From Neonectria sp. B-13 (taxonomy: Eukaryota; Ascomycota; Sordariomycetes; Hypocreales; Nectriaceae), in contig NOKP01000007.1 of the NCBI GenBank assembly GCA_002682825.1, positions 248,001-312,000 of the forward strand: a stretch of 64,000 nucleotides of DNA. The letters run 5' to 3'. Shown piece after piece: positions 33,144-45,770 of the stretch. Within the stretch, counting starts at the first letter, position 1, and each line of letters opens with the position of its first letter. Both the position numbers and the translations under genes were made by a program. A model generated the notes under the pieces. That model searched no databases, was not told the DNA's origin, and worked only from the letters and a program-made list of their open reading frames with translations.

Positions 33144-35924
33144 ATGACAGGAGCAGGATCAACATGCAACCCCGCATGTGCGATGCCATCCCAACTACGT
33201 GGCCACCTCTGTGAGCGTTGTGTAGACATTGATCTCGACAAGATCTTCCGCGGAGGCTACAAGACACCTCATCAAATCAGCGACCTTGGCCCCGTGCCCA
33301 AACACCAACTCACATCACCATGCTCGCTATGTCGCTTGATAGCTGGTGCGGTCTACAACCCATTTGGCGATGAGTCCTTGGCTTCTTGTCACGAGAGCTG
33401 CGGCATTTGTAATTTCGAGGACACCGAACCTGGAGCTGCTCTTCCATCATATCGCCTGTTCGCCATCACTATTAGCCCAGAGAAAGGAAGAGATGGGATC
33501 CGGCATTCAAGGGTAGCGAGATATCGGGAGGCATACCTACTGACAGAATCGATCCAGAAAGACCTTTGTTTCTCCAAGTCAAATCAACAAGTCATTCCGG
33601 CACCGTTGGAAATACCTGAAGATGGCGCCTTCATTGCTCTGAAAGTTGGGAGGTTGAAAGCCCCTGACTCGGACTTGATATCATATTATGGCAGCATATA
33701 TCCTGTTTTCGGTTACCCTGGGGACATGAAGCCAGCCAGATTGTTATCAGACTCGACACTAGACTGGAAATTGCTGTCTTCCTTTCTAGCGGGGTGTCAT
33801 AAAAGCCACTCGACATGCTTGTCAATTAGAGGTCATCCGCAGATCCAGGATCTTTGCTTCATAGATTGCCAAACCAGACGACTGATACGAGCTGCGGCAG
33901 TGGAGGAGTATGTTGCGCTGAGTTATGTCTGGGGAGAACCGGATAAGAACTCTAAAATCCGCAGCCCGTCGATAGGTGAAGAGCTGCCAGAAGCGCCCCT
34001 GGTCATAGAGGATTCCATGCGGGTCGTGACTGAGATGGGATATCGATACCTCTGGGTAGACAGGTAAGTAAGACCAAATTATCACTGACGTTGCTAATTT
34101 GGTTTCAATAGATACTGTATCCAACAGGGTGATCCCAAATCTCTCGAAAGTCATCTCTCTAAGATGCATCTCATATACCAACAGGCGTCGTTTACCATCA
34201 TCGCAGCTGCAGGTACAGATTCGTCGTTTGGCTTGCCTGGCGTTTCAAAGAGAGCCCGTGAGCTACAAACACACGCAACGGTTGGTAGCATTCGGCTTGT
34301 ATCTGCTGTTGAACCATTCGCAAACGACTCGCGATGCAAGTGGAGTTCTCGGGCATGGACGTAAGCATTCCTCTGCACGGAGAGGCGTCGCTGCAAACTC
34401 ATGAATGGCCCGGCCTAGAGACTAATTCTCAATAGATACCAAGAGGGACTGTTCGCGACCCGTCAGCTCATCTTTGGACCCCGCCAGGTATCATTTCATT
34501 GTATGCAAAGTGAACAGTCCGAGATCTATGCCTATCCTGCATCATGGGCTACCGAGTCGTTGCCAGAACCCAGCAGACAGAACTCGGTCTGGGAGCACAT
34601 TGAGCATTACTCCAAACGAGCATTAACTTACGATTCCGACGCGCTCAACGGTCTTAAGGCAACGCTAAACTCGTTCAACGAGCACACAGAAGAGCCTGTG
34701 GCTAATTGCTGGGGCATTCCCTTCTCAGAGACGGTGACTTCATTAGACCGTTGCCGATCTTCAGACGCAGACGGCCAGTCCGGTGTTGCCGGGATGCTCT
34801 TGAATGCAGTCTTTGCTTCTCCGTCTGCGATTTTCGGCTATGGCCTGATGTGGAAATTGTCGGGAAACACGCCCGATGAGCTTAGAACACTGCGACGACG
34901 ACGAGAATTCCCGACCTGGTCATGGGCGAGCTGTATCGGACACATATCTTTCCCAAGGTTGCCGTGGTCTGCTCCCAAGAACGCAGTCATGCCCGACCCC
35001 GAGCTCGATTTGGCGATCGAAACGCTGGATGGCCGAATTGTTCCCATATCTGATTACTTGGCTGCTGGCAATTCGTCTAAGCTATCACGGTATTTACATA
35101 TTACTGCCTGGTCCGTCCGCGATACCTTGACCTTTCATCCTCGCGAAGGCGTGGCATCCCTCGACCTCGGAGACGCCAAGTACGAGCTCACGGGACCCAT
35201 ACAATTTGACTCGATCACCAACCCCAACGATCACGCTGAGATCTTTAGAATTTTGTCAGAAAGACGGAACAGCAGGAAGTGCTGGGAGGCAATCATCATC
35301 TGGCTCACTCCAAATAGCCACGACAACGCTATCAAACCGTACCTGCTTGTTCTGATCAAGGCAGATGATTCGAGATACCCGGACCGAAATGTCTATGAGA
35401 GAGTGGGGAGCATTACAGCGCTGAGTTTGGAAAGAATGCCCAAAAAACGGAGACGTGCAGCTTCTAAGGTCCAACAGAAGCAGTGTCCTCGGCCTACTAT
35501 GAAGTGGGCGGCGGAGATGATCGAGGAGTCAAAGCGAGCCTCCCTTGAGGCAGCCCGCAAACACAGAGCTTTCACTCAGGCAGTTTTGAGATCTCGTCTT
35601 GCCAGATCCGAGGGTCCAACTCGCCAGAGCGGCGAAGACGGGTGTCATGCAACCACCATCGTGTCCGATCCATCAGCGAAAGAGTCTGATGTAGATACAG
35701 CACGTTCTACCCAAGAAGCAACAATTTTAGACAACGAGACTGCAAAAGAGGATAACAAAAGCACGGACAATGAACTTAACACCAGCTTAAGTGAGGTGAG
35801 CTCTGAGGATACGGACTCAGACGACATGGGCGACTTTACAATAAATAGCGTTATAAATCAAGGCAACGCGAAGAGATATTATCCACGCATCCCAGTGGTC
35901 AGGCGGAAGTTCATTATTCGATGA
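33144..35924 (+). CDS. HET-domain protein (heterokaryon incompatibility)
   Basis: Three exons, 33144-34063, 34112-34360 and 34436-35924, give 885 aa. HET domains are fungal TIR-like death-inducing modules that act in non-self recognition. The domain is seen as EYVALSYVWGEPD, then RYLWVDRYCIQQ formed across the first splice, KMHLIYQQASFTIIAAAG, and SSRAWTYQEGLFATRQLIF formed across the second splice. A long upstream region contains CxxC pairs (SPCSLCRL, CHESCGIC) that may bind metal. The C-terminal 250 residues are charged and of low complexity (Lys/Arg-rich, then Glu/Asp/Ser-rich), probably disordered. It is close to another large fungal protein of unknown function on the same strand. Confidence 0.88.
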
Positions 35925-36688
35925 ATGACCCCCGGCCAAGCCTGATCCTGGAAAATTGGAATCTCCCCTCCCTTTACAGGCTTAGCAGGCCTGGCATTTG
36001 TCTGTCGCACATAAGTCTGGGCGAGGTATTCATTGACCAGTCGAGGTCGGTCTTTTACTTCGGATAAAAACAGCTTCATTCAGTTTCAGCTTAGTTCTCA
36101 CCTACCTTTGCTCACTTTTATTTGCCTTTACTCCCTTTGGCTCTATACTTAGAGGCGCAGTCTCACTAAAAGTTATTACCCGGCTTCGTTCAGCAATCGT
36201 CTATTTCTCCCCTATGCTACAGTTAAATCTTCTCGCCCAAGACTTTTATACACCAACGTTAGCACGGAGAATGATAAGTGCCCGTCGTTTCAGTTGCACG
36301 TTGCCCGAAGAGCTGATACATGTATACTTTGTTGCGCCAGTGCGGGATCGCTCGAGACAGGATGACCTGTGATGTGTAAAAAGGCGGAGACTCGAGAATA
36401 TCAGTGGCTGGCTAAAGATTATGTTACACGCAGGCAGTCTCGTGTAGGCGTCTCAGCGGCCCAGGCGATGTAATGATTGGTTGGTTTACAGCACATTCAC
36501 GTCATCTGACTAGTCGTATGGACTTATCATTGGCGCTTCTAATACTCAAGACAGGCTCGAAGGGCAGCCATACTTCTCCGCCGCAAGGCTCTGGACAATT
36601 TTAATCCGCTCACCTTCTGGAAGTGGGCAGCTTCTGAATCCAGACTTTACCTCGACCAGTCTTCTGGCAATCATCAGCTTCAACAACT
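35925..36688. other. Intergenic region, no gene seen
   Basis: About 760 bp between the HET gene and the 1000-aa gene on the same strand. Probably a 3' UTR plus promoter. Confidence 0.5.
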
Positions 36689-39600
36689 ATGGCTTCCATC
36701 GGCAAGCTTCAAGCAGCACTAGCAGCCGCCACAAATGAAGTCACTCTCGCCGCAGCAAATCTCAATTTCGACTTCACGCTCATCAAATGTGAGGCGCCTC
36801 ACGAATTCCATCCCTTAGGAAACATTTTGTCAAGGAAGCGGAAACATGACGCTGAATCTGGATCAACTCACATCACTGCCCGGAGACTCGGAGCCCTGTT
36901 CCAAGGCATGCTTCCTGACACGCCTCATTTGCTGAGAGCTTATGGCAGCCGGGTCTCCGAGATTGCCCAGCATGCCAAGAGGAGCAATCAATCCGAGGTC
37001 CAGGATGGCATTTTTGTTGAGCATAGTGGGTTCGACGGAACCTCCATTTGGGCTGCCGCAACATCATCATCCTCAGCATTGCATGTACAACTACTCGCTT
37101 GCATGTTGGTTCGAGTCTGGACAGCAAGCGAGGCAACATCAGTTTGGGTCGAGTTGATTGAGCAGAGGAGGCACGAGATCGAAGAGAGATGGGAGCAGAA
37201 TGAAGCCCTCCCATACTCTACTTTGTCGGCTGCCTCACAGTCTCGAATAACCCGAGACAGCTTGGCTGAATGGGATGCGAGTGCCCGGGCCTGGCTTCGG
37301 ACAGCGGACCGAATCAAAGTCAAACAGCAAGACCAGCTCATGCTCCTCATCGCAAATGTCAATATCCCAATCAGCAATGACATGGCGGTCTACCAGAGCG
37401 TTATCTCATCATGGAGAGCTGCTTTGGAGTCGATGGAAAAGCTAGTCACCGGCATGCCACAAGCAACCAACAGTGGACCATGCCTTCTTGCACTCAGTGC
37501 CTGGCACCTCTATCCGGATATTCTAATAGTGAGCTCAGCCTCAGAGGAGCACAGATTCAAGGACCCTCTTATTCATCTGGGTGGGACATTGACTCTAGGT
37601 CTAACCCATCGCGGCGACGACAAAGCGACTGGTGTTTTCTGGTCTTTGTCTCTGGCTCATCTGAAGTACTACGGCCGTCCTGTACCGAGACTTACGAGGT
37701 TGGGCAATTCGCGCAAGTTTACTTTTGGCCAGTTCACTCAGGCAGTCTACGGGGCTTTCCTTGCCCATTGGAATCTCCATGGCCACTCGGCCGTCTACGC
37801 ATCTCGGTTACTTGTGTCACTGAGAGACTCCTTTCACAGGGTCGGCTTCCATGAGGGTAGCGGTGGACCTGACCGATCAGGTCGTGAAGATTGCGCCGGA
37901 ATACTTCGCGATACTTCTCACGGAATTAACATACTGACCAGAGCCGCCACTGAACACCTGGAAGCTATGGATTGCAAAGATGAGGCAATTCACAAGCTCA
38001 TTGCGTTTGGCGGCAAGAGAGCATCAAAATTTCTTGGAGAAGCACATGGTTCACTTCCCGTGTTCGCGGGCTTACATGCCATTATCTCTCTCTTGAAGGG
38101 CCCCGAGGAGAGGATATCTCTCCTTCGCCGGCTGACATCTCATGACAACGATGCTGAGGTTCAGGGCTCAGTAGTCATACGCTACTTTAACAAAAGAGCC
38201 TATTTCAACAACCCAGCTACTGATGAGCCAACTCCCGATGACCTAACTTCCGATGAGCCAACTTCTGAATTATGTGCGTTTGCATCCGCGTATCCCAGGG
38301 TCAAAGAGTCATCGCTATCGTGTGATCAGACGGCTTGGTCTCATTTCCGTTGGGCTCCATCAGCATTTCTGAAATGCAATAGTCACCAGGATGAGCACGT
38401 TGATGAAATGTCAGACCCGACGTCCCTCCACCTCAGGGCAAACAAACATTCGTTTCAACTCCAAACGGGGAGTCAGGGGATCAGTCCGGAAATTGTGACT
38501 TTCGAATACCTCACTGGAAGCCCCGAATACGCCGCGGTATTTATTGAGAAAGGTTTACTCGAGAGGTTTAAGCACCGACATAATGATATCATCAGACAGC
38601 CTACGGTCGAAGACATGGTATGGTGCCTTGATTCCGATATGTTTGCAATGAAGGAGGTGGTCCATCGTCTCACCCTTGGAGCGGATCCTTTTTCTCCGCA
38701 AACACAGACCTTGAAGGCATTATCGACAGCGAATCGGGTTTACCAGAATCTTCCAGGCGCAGCCGTTTCTACAGGCGTCTTGAATAATCCCCTCTATGCG
38801 ACAAAGTGGGCTGCACTTGCGGACATTCCCCGCGCGGAGTTCGATCAACTCAAGCACGGTCGAGAGAGCGCCAACCATATTGATCAGAGAACCGCATTTG
38901 CATGCGTTGCCTATTTGGATGGCGAGATCGATATCAACCCCGAAGTGATGGACGGTGTTTTTGCCATTGCGTACGAGGACAGCATATATGTATCCATGCA
39001 GGTAATATCACACAGACTGCCGATATCCCTTGATCTCACTGACACTCATCTCATCTAGCTTTTGTGCGACCCGTCAATCGTACCTCAGCCGCATGAGCTT
39101 AAGCGGATCGCGGGAAATATTGGTAAACCTGGGCTTACAATGTTGATTGCCCCTTCTGAGCCCATGGTCTCGACCCTCGATGATTCGGATTGGCGACTCA
39201 TCAGCAATGCCGAGTTTAACGGGATGCCTGAAAACTTCTTCTCAAGAACTTCGATGCACCTATCCTTTAGCGAGTTCTACAAGCCCTATACTCAGCTCGA
39301 TGGCACTCATATCCAGGACAACCAGGTTTACTTTCTGGAGTCAATTGTAGCCGTGCACCACGGCGGGGCTTGGATTGGTGATGTTAACGTACAGAAGTGC
39401 CTCAGTAGCCCATTGCTGCTCATTGGCGCTAATGAGGCATGCCGTGGAGAACATAACGACCAGGAATTGAAAAACTTCTTGTCGCTGGAGACATGGAATG
39501 ACATCGTCGACCCTCCGTCGGAAGGTGGTGTCATTCGGGCGCATGGAAGCTGGCTGGCACGATTGGCAGCCACGGTAATATACATCCAGGCTTGTGTCTC

Positions 39601-39748
39601 TAAGAAGGATGGGTATGGTTCGCGTGGCCTTCTTGTGTTCCCAAGCAACGCCTGTGCGGCTTGTTTCCTAAGCACTTACTCCAATGATGGGAAGTACATC
39701 CCTACGGTCAGCCGAGTACCTGGCATTGCTGGAATGATGTTATATTAG
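36689..39748 (+). CDS. 1000-aa fungal protein of unknown function
   Basis: Two exons, 36689-39001 and 39059-39748, with a 57-bp intron, give exactly 1000 aa. No signal peptide, membrane helix or classic catalytic motif was recognised. The C-terminal third has segments such as DSDWRLISNAEFNGMPENFF, SMHLSFSEFYKPY, QVYFLESIVAVHHGGAWIGD, DVNVQKCL and RAHGSWLARLAATVIYIQ, which I recall from a widespread family of large fungal hypothetical proteins, often near HET or NLR genes. The region around residues 505-530 has a short repeat, DEPTPDDLTSDEPTS. Function is unknown. Its place directly downstream of a HET gene on the same strand suggests a role in the same process, which is inference. Confidence 0.75.
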
Positions 39749-40734
39749 GCGAAGCAGATGGCTTTTTGCTGGACTCTGATTTGGTGCAAAGGGTGTTATA
39801 CAGGAAAAACTCCGTCTTAATGTTTCTTTTGGTTCTTCCCGGCTATAGTACTACTCTATACCAAGGGTTGCTGTCACATCTAGGGATGGGGATCCATGAT
39901 AAAAGCTCTTGATTTCTATACAAGAATGGTCTTAAGTTCAGTCATTTATAGATACAGATGACAATGCTAGACGAAAGGAAGATATTGAGGTCTTCCGGCT
40001 CCGGCCGTCGGATTAGGCAACCGAGGTGTGATGGTCTAGACTACCTATCGCCTGGGAGCTAAATACTCCTCCACTCGACTGCCAAACATGTTCAGAGGTG
40101 TGATGTTATCGGAGAACGAAAGGTACTTGGTGCGTACCACGACGAATGACACCATCCAGTTTCCTGATCCGAGTGTGCCCAAGTTGCTTCGGGAGAAGCA
40201 GCTGTTTAAAATTATCTTGTCTATGCAACTTACAAAATTCGCTTTGGAGGTTAAGGGCAATGACTACTGGGGTATGCCTGGGGAGGGGTACTAGGTGGCA
40301 ATAAAGGTCTCTGCCTTCCAACCCTGGGCTCGTATCTCGTCAGGAGTATGAGTTGGATCTTTGGAGATTCTGAAAGGCTTCTATGGCTGTTTTCCAGGTA
40401 TAGTAGTCGCTTTCTAAAACATTATAGAAAGATGTACTTACTTCTATACATTACTGTTATGAACTGGGGCTTTAGCCTAGCTTGCGTGTTTGTGTGTGTG
40501 CGTATATGTACGTGAGCCTCGTATAGCTAGTTGATTCAGTGAGCCAGCAATGAACCAATATGTGTCCCTTTGCCTCGACTGAACATTGTGCCTTGTGCAT
40601 TAACGGCTGAAGCGCTAGCTATCGCCTTAGATCTGTTGGGGTCAGCCCGTCACAGTTATGCCTATTATATCTGTATCTTTAAGACAGAAATATTAATGCG
40701 GGTATTATAAAGGACTTATATAAGATCTGACTTT

Positions 40735-40813
40735 ACTGTCGCATTGCTAGCTACAGCAAAATGGAATGCGCACTCTGCTAATGCGTAGTACAACTATGAC
40801 TTATATGTGACAT
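40735..40813 (+). repeat. 79-bp direct repeat, copy 1
   Basis: Begins ACTGTCGCATTGCTAGCTAC and ends GACTTATATGTGACAT. It differs from copy 2 (41062-41140) at two positions only, both transitions (A versus G, T versus C). Spacing between starts is 327 bp. Confidence 0.9.
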
Positions 40814-41061
40814 ACCCCCCCAGATTATTAAGTATTGAAATGATCTATTGCTAAGTGTCGTTTTTTGCTAGCTAGCTGCTATAGGCTGCTGTAGCTACTG
40901 TGGCATCTTTCTGCTAGAGGCTATTGCAGCCTAATGTGTCTTTTTGTTGCTTTAGATTGCTGTATTCGAACTTGTGGTCTTATCTTTAGGTTTGTAGGGG
41001 CAGGTCTTTGCTGGATGTGGAAGTTATAGGAAAGGATTTTGACTTTCCTCCCAGGCTCATA

Positions 41062-41140
41062 ACTGTCGCATTGCTAGCTACGGCAAAATGGAATGCGCAC
41101 TCCGCTAATGCGTAGTACAACTATGACTTATATGTGACAT
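41062..41140 (+). repeat. 79-bp direct repeat, copy 2
   Basis: Second copy of the 79-bp sequence; carries CGGC and CCGC where copy 1 has CAGC and CTGC, so copy 1 looks like the C-to-T/G-to-A mutated version. The boundary is sharp on both sides. Confidence 0.9.
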
Positions 41141-41227
41141 TTACTCAGATTCCTACTAAATTTATTCCCACTTGTAATATATAGGAACTCCTCTTATAAG
41201 AGACTAAATGTAAGGCACCCAGCTCTC

Positions 41228-41816
41228 CGCCCACCATTTATGGACAATCACCTAAGCATTGTCAAGCTGCTTCTCAATCGCGGCGCTGACGTCGGCTCAA
41301 AAGATCGATTAGGCCGGACGCCGCTGTCAACAGCTGCTTGAAAGGGTCGTGAGGCTGCTGTTAAAATCTTTTTTGAACCTGGTGCCGATATTGAGTCAAG
41401 GAGTCATCGAGGTCGGACACCACTGTCACTTGCCGCTGCTGGGTGTCATGAGGCTGTCGTCAGGCTGTTACTGAATCGTGGCGCTAACGTTAACTCAAGA
41501 GATAATATGGGTAACACACCGCTGTCATTAGCTGCTGAGAAGGGGTGTGAGCCAATTGTTCAGCTGCTGCTCAACTGTGGTGCTGACGTCGGCTCAAGAG
41601 ATGAGTTAGGTCAGACACCGCTGGCATATGCCGCTTTTGAGGGCGATGAGGCTATTGTTGAGCAGCTGCTCGAGCATGGCGCTGATGTTGACTCAAAAGA
41701 TTGATTTGGCTCAGCGCCTCTATCTTCAGCTGCTGACAGGGACCACGAGGCAATTGTTAAGCTGTTGCTTGGCACAGGCAAAGTCAGCACTTACTTAAAA
41801 GATTCTAAGGGGTAGA
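41228..41816 (+). pseudogene. Decayed ankyrin-repeat gene
   Basis: A single reading frame encodes about six ankyrin repeats: HLSIVKLLLNRGADVGSKD, RLGRTPLSTAA, GRTPLSLAA, NTPLSLAAEKG, QTPLAYAAFEGDEAIVEQLL and so on. It is broken by in-frame TGA codons at 41339-41341 and 41702-41704 and ends at TAG near 41814. In sister repeats the position of the second stop is CGA (SKD-R-LG), so it looks like a CGA to TGA change. There is no start codon or upstream NTPase domain. It is probably the 3' relic of an NLR-ankyrin gene. Confidence 0.85.
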
Positions 41817-41886
41817 GGGTGTAGGAACTTTAGTTAATAATAATGAAATCAGTAAATTGACTCAAGTGATATTGCTATACCAATAT

Positions 41887-43651
41887 TCAATACATCCAAA
41901 CATGATACTCATCTAATAAGATAAAATTGTTATAACTCTCTCCCCGTCCTCCCCCGGCCCGACAAAGGCACGGCTGAACCACAAACCTCACCGATCTCGT
42001 CTTCGCACCCCCTCCAATTATCTTCATCGAGCCTCGGTCAAGGTCCACGTCGTGTCGCCCCCCTGGCGGCCATACAAGACGATACCACGCTTGCTGCCCA
42101 CAGAACGACTCGTCTAGAGCCACCGCCTTTCGTACGATGTTCTGCAGCTCACGCTGGAACGACGTCAAGCTGAGCTTCGATCGGAACGGCTGGAGTATGT
42201 CTTCTAGTTCGTCAGCCACATCGGCAATCTTCTCGTTTCGGTCTTGCTGGGAGCAGACTCCTGACACCACACTAGCTGTCAGAGCGTTCCACTGGTGGAA
42301 CAAGGCAATCTGCTTCTCCGACTCCATCCGCGTGATGTCTTGGAACAGCTCGCTGCCTGTAGAGACTCCCGAGTTAGACTTGTATTGACAGACTCACGCG
42401 GAGAGAGTGAAAAGAGGAGGATGTCATACTCAGCTTAGAGAGCTTCCCAAAATACCTCCCTGCCCAGCACATGGCTCCATTTGCCGCTGAATCCCCAAAG
42501 ACCAACCTAGCCAGCGTGTTCCAAATCGCTGCCTCTATCAGGGCGGCAGTGCACTTGTTGTCCGCTGCCACGTGCATGTAGTACGGTGTCACCTCCTGGA
42601 GATGGTATCCCTGCGTCTTGGCCCAGCTCATTATCTTGGCGTCCTTGATCCCCTGAAAGTAGTTCATCACCAGGTTACGCACATCGTACGTTAGGCCCTG
42701 CCAATCCTTGATGATTTCACTTTCCGGGCGGCGGAGCGGCGACTGGCTTGGCATCTCGGCCGACTTGCTTGCCGCTTCGGTTGCGCGGACACGGAGGCGG
42801 TCCATGGTGTTGCTAGTCTCTTGCATTTTCTTGTCGTGGTCTAGACGCTCCTGCTCGAGCATTTGCTTTGTGTTTCGCAAGGTTTCTTGAACTTGGTCCA
42901 ACTTGGTGTTTAGGTCGTCAATGACTCCCTGCTGATCGGCCAGAGTGTCAATCAGTTTCTGATGCTGCTCGCGCGTCTCGGCCGCACTGTCGATGTCATT
43001 CACGGCCTGGCCTTGCTTCTGTGTCAGGCCTAGTCCGTCGGTTTGTCTTTCGACGTCGTTTGGGATTGAATCAATGTGAGCAAGAGTTGTTTGCTCTACC
43101 GTCATGTGCTGTGGGGTATTCATCCTTTCGTCGGTATTCGGTGTCCCGTTGATGGGCGCACTATGCGAGACGATGGCAGCGGTCTTTTTATACGGGACCA
43201 TGGAAGTGCTTTGCACGGTGTTCTGTGCAAGGACAAGTGTAGTCTGCTGAATGACGCCTGAAGATATATTCGTAAAAGTCCCTGGTGATTCTTTCCGGCC
43301 ACGGTGAGTAGGGCTGCTGGGAACGTCCGATGTCCGACTATCAGCCATCTGATTCTCCTTGGTAGACGCTTTGGGCGATCTTTGCAAGACACGACTGAAG
43401 AACTGCTTCGAGGTCTTGGTGATGGACGTCCGAGGCAGTTCCAACTCGGAAGTGTGAGTGGTGGACATGGCGGAATTGGCTCGGCCTTGTTGGCTCCTGG
43501 AACGCCCGTGTTTTTGGTTTCCAGGGTTTCTAGGGTAGTGCCCCGAATGCGCGCTGCGAGGTCTCTCTACCGCTAGAGGTCGACCGTGGGATGTGCCCGG
43601 AGGGTATCTTTGGCCACCTGTTCTTCTGAGGTCGTTCGGAGAGTTGTCCAT
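41887..43651 (-). CDS. Coiled-coil protein of unknown function
   Basis: Two exons, 42430-43651 and 41887-42356, give 563 aa from ATG 43651 (a farther TTG is not a credible start). The first 170 residues are basic and Ser/Thr-rich, probably disordered. Residues about 190-310 form a coiled coil (HQKLIDTLADQQGVIDDLNT onward). The C-terminal domain starts IIKDWQGLTYDVRNLVMNYF and continues with WNTLARLVF and, after the splice, LSSELFQDITRMESEKQI. I recall fungal proteins of this layout with no known function. It lies upstream (in map order) of a GTPase gene on the same strand and an Hsp70-like gene, all at the edge of the HET/NLR block. It could be a structural or adaptor partner; inference only. 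Confidence 0.7.
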
Positions 43652-44700
43652 GTGGTGCCGAGTTTGTTTGCGCCGAATGGATGGCGACAAGTTTGCTTTC
43701 AGGGGTCATTCCATTCCAGGAAGGGTAAGGGAGAAGGCACGGAGAACTGATTCGAACGCCCGGGATAATAAAAGGTGGGAAATAGTAGAGTTGCTTGTTG
43801 AGGGATAACGAGGCTGCGAGAAGTGGCATGTGAGCGCAAGCCGAGTCTCACTAGTTACGGTCCCGGTGTGGTCGCAGCCAAGGTGGAGAATCAGGCAGGT
43901 GGGTGTAGGCGATCATTTTGAGGCTGAAAGGTGTTTTGGGAATATTGCAGATATTACAAATAGAAAATGAAAGTGATTGTTTTGTAGCCAACCACCTGCG
44001 AGGGGATATCTTGGTGTTTGTGGCTGCAGGGCTAGAACGCCGTGGGCTTGCGAGAGGCGCGGTAATATCACTCTCAGCCCTCTTGTGGGCTTCTTGAAGA
44101 GGCTGTCCCTTGATTAGGACGAACTCGCCTACTAAGTATACCGGCTCTTATTCTATTCTCAAGTTCGTCTCATTGAACCCACTGAACCTCGCCCACTTTA
44201 TCTTGCCTCGTCTCATCCACAAGCATTCCAGGTTCGCCCACAGCCACAGTCTGACTGCATATTTGGGGTTCAATCACGCCAGAATCCTCGGATATGCATG
44301 CCGTTGCCTCGTTCTGTTTGGTTTGGTGGGTGGCTGGCGCACCTGTTGCCGCCCGTCCTGCGTATTTACTTTTCAATATTTGCACATTGCGTCGTTTTGG
44401 GGGCCAAACTTAGCTTGGTCAGCTCAACATGCCTGAACGCCGGAGCTGCGTGACAGAAACTAAAAGCATGCTGATTGGATATAATTAGGATGAGGCTGAG
44501 CTGCGGGCGGGTGTCACTGCAGCTCTCTCACCGTAGCTGCATGTCTCTCTGTTTGTGGAGACGCCACGTTCATCAGTCACTAAGAAGGCTGTCCTAAGAG
44601 GGTGACACTAATAAGAATTGAGAAAACAATAAAGCAAAGTACTAAGTTATCCCCGCGTCCCTCCCTTCCCCATCCCGTTCATGCATCCTTGTAGTCTAGA
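43652..44700. other. Intergenic region, no gene seen
   Basis: About 1 kb between two genes on the minus strand. ORFs here (for example 44110-44436 plus) have no recognisable content. Confidence 0.5.
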
Positions 44701-45770
44701 TCAAGCCCCACCAAGGCCCAGTTGGACGACAAACACCGTCAGGTTCAGCACTGCCGCGAGAACTGCTGCCGCACCCCCAATCGCAGCCCTGTTACTGTCC
44801 CCCACGGCGCGCTTGATCCGCTGCCGGATGGGCGATCCTGGGCGAGTCTTCATCTGATTTACAGACTGGTCCATCTGCCGCAAGACACTTTCCACATGAG
44901 CTTTTTCTTCCCGAAGCTGGCGAATCAAGTCCTTGTTCCGCGGCTCAGCGTCTGACTCCCGCCTTAGTTGAGAGCCTAGTTTGGCTGCTCTGAGCCGGTA
45001 AGCCTCTCTGTCCTCCTCCAGCTGACGCATCAGATCTTTACCTGCGGATGTAGTGATCACAGTCCGGTCCTCATCCATGATCTCCTTCTGAACGTCGAGG
45101 ACCACACGGTCCTTGCCCGCGAGCTGGAAGACGAGGGCGTACGCCGAGTTAGGAGTCCCGTCGAACTGGGCCACGTAAGAGCCTTTCTCCTCCATGGGAC
45201 CCCAGTAGTCGTCCAAAAGCTCTTGCTCGTGCCGTAGGGCCTGGCCACGGTCCTCGTCCCGCAACTTGTTCCACATAGTCGTGACGAGAATGAGATTCTC
45301 AAGAGCGTGGTCTCCGACGAGAGATTCGAGGAGTCGCAAGTATGTTATTGATGATCCCGTCATCCGGTTGTCGGTGATCTTGTGCAAGTAAAGGAGTCCT
45401 CGTAGTGGCACTCCTAAGGTGTGCTGTGCCGCGAGGAACTCGGTAATCTCGGCCAAGACCTCTCCGTGAGGTCTTGTTGTATCATCGAAGCCCGGCGTGT
45501 CGACGACGGTGATGCTGCGCTTTTCTTCATCGTCGAGGAAGATCTGGACAGCGTTACACTGAGTGGTTTCTGCAAATCTTGTAAGTTACCATCCCTGGGG
45601 CAGGGGATCTTCAGTTTCTACAGCTATGCGGGCTGGCGCGTACCTGAACGAAGAGAATGGCCCTCTTCGACGCTGTGACTCTTGAGCTGGTTCAAGAAAT
45701 AGCTCTTTCCAGCCCCAGTCACTCCGAGGACTAGTATGATGCCCTCGCTCGAGAAGTCGTAGTCCTCCAT
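44701..45770 (-). CDS. Fungal G-domain GTPase with coiled coil and C-terminal membrane tail
   Basis: Two exons, 45644-45770 and 44701-45569, give 331 aa. A P-loop GVTGAGKSYFLNQL (residues 16-29) and the G3 motif DTPGFDD (66-72) define a TRAFAC-type GTPase. The LVTTMWNKL segment takes the place of the usual NKxD, as in the fungal AIG1/septin-like group I know. After the G domain come a Glu/Arg-rich coiled coil (about 190-280) and one hydrophobic segment (AAIGGAAAVLAAVLNLTVFV, about 301-325) that would act as a tail anchor. Relatives in animals and plants (GIMAP/AIG1) are linked with immunity and membrane scaffolds. The gene is divergent from the Hsp70-like gene with 510 bp between starts. Confidence 0.82.

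Larger units (their letters stand above)
39749..41227. other. AT-rich repeat-bearing region
   Basis: About 1.5 kb with low GC and many TA steps. Contains two copies of a 79-bp direct repeat (separate entries). No intact gene seen; the ORFs at 40045-40321 are unconvincing. Confidence 0.5.

Noticed and set aside
40045..40321. Small ORFs in the 40-kb AT-rich region
   Set aside because: Same stretch is open on both strands, no motif, adjacent to repeats; treated as non-coding.
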